Below, in pieces: positions 60,666 through 64,000 of a stretch of DNA of 64,000 bases. The DNA lies in the NCBI RefSeq assembly GCF_029953285.1, contig NZ_JASAOI010000069.1:29532-93531 (forward strand), in the 5' to 3' direction. Under the pieces are notes generated by a model that worked only from the letters and a program-made list of their open reading frames with translations, was not told the DNA's origin and ran no database searches. The DNA is from Yinghuangia seranimata. GTDB lineage: Bacteria; Actinomycetota; Actinomycetes; Streptomycetales; Streptomycetaceae. The stretch's first letter is position 1; the number at the start of each line of letters is the position of its first letter. Position numbers and translations under genes: made by a program.

Positions 60666-62159
60666 ATGGAGAACCGCAGCCCGCACCGCTGGTGGATCCT
60701 CGTCGTGCTCTGCCTCAGCTCGATGGTGCTGGTGGTCGACAGCATGGCCTTGACCGTCGCGGTGCCGTCGATGACCAAGGACCTCGGCGCGAGCGCCCAG
60801 CAGACCCAGTGGATCCTCGACTCCTACATCCTGGTCTTCGCCGGACTCCTGCTGACCTCGGGCAGCCTCGGCGACCGCTTCGGCCGCCGCCGGGTGATGA
60901 TCACCGGGCTGCTGCTCTTCGGCGCGGCGTCACTCGCCGCCGTCTTCTGCGACAACCCCGGCGAAGTGATCGCGGTACGCGTCGCGATGGGCGTCGGCGG
61001 CGCGCTGATCATGCCCTCGACCCTGTCCATCCTCATCACCGTCTTCGACGACGACGAGCGCCCCAAGGCGATGGCCGCGTGGAGCTCCGTGTCGATGCTC
61101 GGCCTCGTCGGCAGCCCGGTCCTCGGCGGCGTGCTCATCGACCACTTCGCGTGGCACGCGATCTTCCTGATCAACGTCCCGGTCGTCGCCCTCGCCGTCG
61201 CCGCCGGCCTGCTGCTCATGCCCGAGTCCAAGGCCCCGTGGCAGAAGCCGGACCCGCTCGGCGCGGTGCTCTCCGCCACCGGCATGACCGCGCTGGTGTG
61301 GTGGATCATCGAGATCCCCGAGCACGGTGCGTTCGAAGGCCGTTCGCTGGTCACCGTCGGCATCGCGGCCGCCGCGCTCGCCGCGTTCGTGGTCTGGGAG
61401 AACACCACCTCCGCCCCGATGGTGCCGCTGGTCCTGTTCAAGCACCGCGACTTCACCGGCGGTTCGGTCTCCCTCGCACTCGTCCAGATCGGCACCGGCG
61501 GCCTGCTGCTCGTCCTGACCCAGTACCTGCAGTTCGTGCTCGGCTACTCGGCGATCAAGGCCGGACTCGCGTTCCTGCCGCTCGCCGTCACCGCGCTCAT
61601 CGGCAACGCGTCGGGCGCACCGCTCGCCGCCAAGATCGGCAACCGGTACCTCGTCCTCACCGGCATGCTCGTCATGGCCTCCTGCTTCGCGCTGCTCACC
61701 ACCGTCGACGCCGACAGCGGCTTCACCGTCCCGGCCGTCGCCCTCGGCCTCCTCGGCCTCGGCGCGGGCCTCGCGATGCCGGCCGCCGTCGGCGCGCTGA
61801 TGGCGACCATCCCCGCGGACAAGGCCGGCGTCGGCTCCGCCCTCAACGACACCATCCAGCAGGCCGGCACCGCCCTCGGCATCGCCATCCTCGGCTCACT
61901 CCTCACCAGCGGCTACGGCAACGACATGCCGAACGACGCGCCTGCGCAGGCCAAGCAGTCCATCGCCGGCGCGGTGGCGAACGGCGACCCCGGCCTCGTC
62001 CACGCGGCCCGCGAGGCGTTCGCCGGCTCGATGTCCACCACCTTCGCGGTCAGCGCCCTCGGGGTCCTCGCCTCGGCCGCCTTGGCGACCGTCCTCCTTC
62101 GCGGTGGGAAGCAGATCGTGACCGAGCCGCAGGTGGAGGCCGAACTCGCCAACGCGTAG
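60666..62159 (+). CDS. MFS drug-efflux transporter, DHA2 (14-helix) family
   Basis: 497 aa with 14 predicted helices. Motif A GSLGDRFGRRRVMI, the motif-C-like GSPVLGGVLID and MALTVAVPSMTKDLGASAQQTQWILDSYIL mark the QacA/SmvA/LfrA branch of proton-driven efflux pumps. ATG 60666 has GGAGGGGAA upstream. Divergent TetR gene and operator array imply induction by the exported compound. Substrate unknown; the acidic membrane residue near position 25 (VVDSMALTV) suits cationic drugs. Confidence 0.9.
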   Translation: MENRSPHRWWILVVLCLSSMVLVVDSMALTVAVPSMTKDLGASAQQTQWILDSYILVFAGLLLTSGSLGDRFGRRRVMITGLLLFGAASLAAVFCDNPGEVIAVRVAMGVGGALIMPSTLSILITVFDDDERPKAMAAWSSVSMLGLVGSPVLGGVLIDHFAWHAIFLINVPVVALAVAAGLLLMPESKAPWQKPDPLGAVLSATGMTALVWWIIEIPEHGAFEGRSLVTVGIAAAALAAFVVWENTTSAPMVPLVLFKHRDFTGGSVSLALVQIGTGGLLLVLTQYLQFVLGYSAIKAGLAFLPLAVTALIGNASGAPLAAKIGNRYLVLTGMLVMASCFALLTTVDADSGFTVPAVALGLLGLGAGLAMPAAVGALMATIPADKAGVGSALNDTIQQAGTALGIAILGSLLTSGYGNDMPNDAPAQAKQSIAGAVANGDPGLVHAAREAFAGSMSTTFAVSALGVLASAALATVLLRGGKQIVTEPQVEAELANA

Positions 62160-62180
62160 GCAATCCACGGCACGAAAGCC

Positions 62181-62216
62181 TGAAGGCCGGTATCCCGAAA
62201 GGGATACCGGCCTTCA
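62181..62216. terminator. hairpin between convergent MFS and DUF2252 genes
   Basis: Perfect 16-bp arms (62181-62196 and 62201-62216) with a GAAA tetraloop, 22 bases after the MFS stop and 19 before the end of the DUF2252 gene. Works for both directions. Confidence 0.88.
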
Positions 62217-62234
62217 CGTTCACCGATCCAGCGA

Positions 62235-63653
62235 TCAGACGCCTGTCTCGGCGGCGACGCGGCCGGACTTCACCGCCGCTTCGAGCTGTTCGTGGTCGCG
62301 CTCGGTCTGGTCGGCGTACGCGACGGCGAAGTCCGCGATCGCCTCGTCCAGCTTCGCGTTCTTGCCGCAGTAGCCGGCCAGCAGCTTCGGGTCGACGGAG
62401 TGGCTGTGCGCGCGGGCGAGCAGCGTGCCGGTCATGCGGGCGTAGTCGTCGAGCTGCTCGGCGGGCAGCGTGCTCGCGTCGATGCTGCCCTTCATGTTGC
62501 GGAACTGGCGGACCTGGAAGGGGAGTCCGTCGACGGTCGTCCAGCCGAGCAGGGAGTCGGTGACGGCCTGCATGATCTTCTGGCCGAACACCACGCGGCG
62601 GCCCTCGTGTTCGTCGTCGCCTATGCCCAGGTACGGGGCCAGGACCGAGCGGCGCGACTCCTTCACCTGCAGCACGAGGGGCTCGTCGCCGCTGCCTTCG
62701 AGCATGACCACGTAGGCCCGCAGGCCGACGCTGCCGGTTCCCACCACGCGGAACGCGACGTCCTCGACCACGAAGCGGTCGAACATCGGCCGCCGCTCAG
62801 GCGACAGCGTGTGCACATACCCGGCCAGCGACTGCGCCACGGCCTCCGCCGTCGCGTCGTCCACGGTCGTCAGAACCGGCGGGTCCGGCACGAACCGGCG
62901 CCGCCCGTCCTCGAGTTCCACGGTCGAACGCGCCGCGACCTTCGCGCTCGTATTCTTGCGGGCCTTCGCCGACACCTGGTCGAGCAGACCCGTGATGTCG
63001 TGCGCCTCCGCGTGCCACACGAGCGACTCGTCCGCGATCGCCTGCCACGCCTGCAACACGGGCATCCCGGCGAGCAACGCCATCGTCTTGCGGTACGCCT
63101 CGGCCGCGTCCTGCGCCGCGTCCCGGCACACCTCCTCCGAGGCCCCGCCGACCCGCCCGGCCACGACCAGGCTCGCGGCGAGCCGCTTCAGGTCCCACTC
63201 CCAGGGGCCCGGCGTCGTCTCGTCGAAGTCGTTGAGGTCCATCACCAGCCGGCCGTCAGAACTCCCGAACAGTCCGAAGTTCCCGGCGTGCGCGTCACCG
63301 CAGATCTGCGCCGTGACCCCGCTCACCGGCGTGCGCGCCAGGTCCGCGGCCATCAGCCCCGCGGACCCGCGCAGGAACGCGAACGGCGTCGCGACCATGC
63401 GCCCGATCCGGATCGGCACCAGATGCGGCAGCCGCCCGACGTTCGCCTGCTCCACCACGTCCAGCACCGCGGGCCGCTCCGCCCCCGGCTCGAACCGCCG
63501 GTGCTCGGCCCGCGACAGCGCCTTCCGCAGCGCCTTCCCCCGCGCCTTGGCCGTCACATCCCCACGCACCCGAAACCCGGGCACCACGAAGTCCCGCCCC
63601 TGGAGCGGAACCGCCCCGTCCTCTTCGACCGCAGGGATCTCGACAACCGCCAT
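62235..63653 (-). CDS. DUF2252 family protein
   Basis: 472 aa. Kinase-fold-like motifs: an ICGDAHAGNFGLF catalytic loop (GDxHxxNF, analogous to the HxDxxxxN of APH kinases) and DLNDFDETTPGPWEWD after it. The family has no proven activity; some members are believed to be atypical kinases or phosphotransferases. ATG 63653 has GGAGG at a spacing of 9, shorter than a frame to 63761 with low-complexity lead. Stand-alone gene at the right end of the window. Confidence 0.82.
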   Translation of the reverse strand: MAVVEIPAVEEDGAVPLQGRDFVVPGFRVRGDVTAKARGKALRKALSRAEHRRFEPGAERPAVLDVVEQANVGRLPHLVPIRIGRMVATPFAFLRGSAGLMAADLARTPVSGVTAQICGDAHAGNFGLFGSSDGRLVMDLNDFDETTPGPWEWDLKRLAASLVVAGRVGGASEEVCRDAAQDAAEAYRKTMALLAGMPVLQAWQAIADESLVWHAEAHDITGLLDQVSAKARKNTSAKVAARSTVELEDGRRRFVPDPPVLTTVDDATAEAVAQSLAGYVHTLSPERRPMFDRFVVEDVAFRVVGTGSVGLRAYVVMLEGSGDEPLVLQVKESRRSVLAPYLGIGDDEHEGRRVVFGQKIMQAVTDSLLGWTTVDGLPFQVRQFRNMKGSIDASTLPAEQLDDYARMTGTLLARAHSHSVDPKLLAGYCGKNAKLDEAIADFAVAYADQTERDHEQLEAAVKSGRVAAETGV

Positions 63654-64000
63654 CTCGCAGAACCTCCGTCTCCCACCACGCGGTGGGCCCCACCTGAAGC
63701 TATCGCTACGTCCGACGCCCACACGAGGGCCCCGGTTGCGCCGAAAACCCCACCACGACACGGCGCTACGTTTTGCCCCGGGGCTGAACCCGGCTCGTGC
63801 AGCGCACCCACGGCAGGACCATCACCCACAGCCTGTGGACGACGCAGAGAGCAGTACTCCCGCAAGGATTTCCGCGCGCCCGCAAACGCGGGCGCGCGGA
63901 AGACCCCGCACCCCGGTCAGCCTCACAGCACGGAGATCGAAAGAGCCCACCGACCACCGACGGCGCGGGGCGCCCCCCTGCCCCGCCCCGCCCAAAACCC
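63654..64000. other. terminal intergenic region of 347 bp
   Basis: Contains CCACAG-C-CTGTGG (63826-63838), whose right arm begins TGTGGACGA (63834-63842; minus-strand TCGTCCACA), a possible single DnaA-like box, and a hairpin with perfect 14-bp arms TTCCGCGCGCCCGC (63870-63883) and GCGGGCGCGCGGAA (63888-63901) around AAAC. No convincing gene; small frames here lack ribosome binding sites. A gene may begin beyond the right edge. Confidence 0.55.

Noticed and set aside
63834..63842. Single DnaA-like box TGTGGACGA at the right end
   Set aside because: One isolated imperfect 9-mer within a palindrome; noted in the region entry but not enough for a site call.
63766..63957. Small minus-strand frame at the right edge
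   Set aside because: It crosses a perfect 14-bp hairpin, has no ribosome binding site and no family resemblance.
1..64000. tRNA, rRNA, CRISPR arrays, insertion sequences
   Set aside because: Read for T-loop GTTCRANTC-type signatures with acceptor stems, repeat-spacer structure and transposase motifs; none convincing. GGATTCGAATTCC near 40831 lies in padR coding sequence.

Overview
This 64 kb window is high-GC chromosomal DNA from an actinomycete, most probably Streptomycetaceae. The evidence is GC-rich codon use, frequent GTG starts, start codons 6-8 bases after a TANNNT -10 element, a Bpa/PafE proteasome activator, F420-type luciferase-like and WXG proteins, and a YcnI/Sco/ECuC/CopCD/DtpA copper locus like that of Streptomyces. 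An exact parS site (9006-9021) and a DnaA-box cluster (22457-22510) suggest the segment lies fairly near the chromosomal origin. There is no rRNA, tRNA, CRISPR array or insertion sequence that I could recognise.

Region 1 (1-8.1 kb): a zinc-ribbon protein cut by the window edge; a TPP riboswitch with a CytX-type transporter; a glycerophosphodiesterase; a GHKL ATPase; a SEC-C/DUF5926 protein; a gene-free stretch with a strong terminator, 11-bp repeats and a candidate small-RNA unit; then a secreted protein, a conserved unknown and a short Prim-Pol-like protein. Region 2 (8.1-13.2 kb): a GT2 glycosyltransferase and a GT-C membrane mannosyltransferase, convergent with a large membrane alkaline-phosphatase-like protein and a second GHKL ATPase.

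Region 3 (13.4-19.7 kb) is the copper-trafficking operon: membrane protein, YcnI, Sco lipoprotein, PCuAC chaperone, CopC-CopD fusion and Tat-exported Dyp peroxidase. Region 4 (19.7-33 kb): a CxxC protein, a WXG protein with a WXG/alpha-beta hydrolase, an orphan FetB-like permease, pheA, a polysaccharide deacetylase, two PAP2 proteins (one fused to a diacylglycerol-kinase domain), two Cof-type HAD phosphatases, a CynX-type MFS protein, an LLM oxidoreductase and a phosphotransferase with a palindrome over its start.

Region 5 (33-46 kb): two Ser/Thr kinases, a G-run/C-run junction that is probably a sequencing artefact, bpa, a PadR-controlled ABC exporter, two surface or secreted proteins, a quinone oxidoreductase, a K+ channel and moeA. 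Region 6 (46-54.6 kb): a 242-bp tandem repeat, then the overlapping operon DUF5819-HTTM-TrmH methyltransferase-mobA, a divergent acyl-CoA synthetase/thioesterase pair, a rhodanese and a J-domain protein. Region 7 (54.7-64 kb): a TetR gene, a truncated pxpA followed by a duplicated tail of that TetR gene, a 1203-aa oxoprolinase/hydantoinase, a TetR/MFS efflux pair with an elaborate operator array, and a DUF2252 protein.

The most informative non-coding signals are the TPP riboswitch, parS, the DnaA boxes, the TetR/MFS operator array, the pxpA/tetR rearrangement scar and the candidate small-RNA unit at 4.9-5.0 kb.
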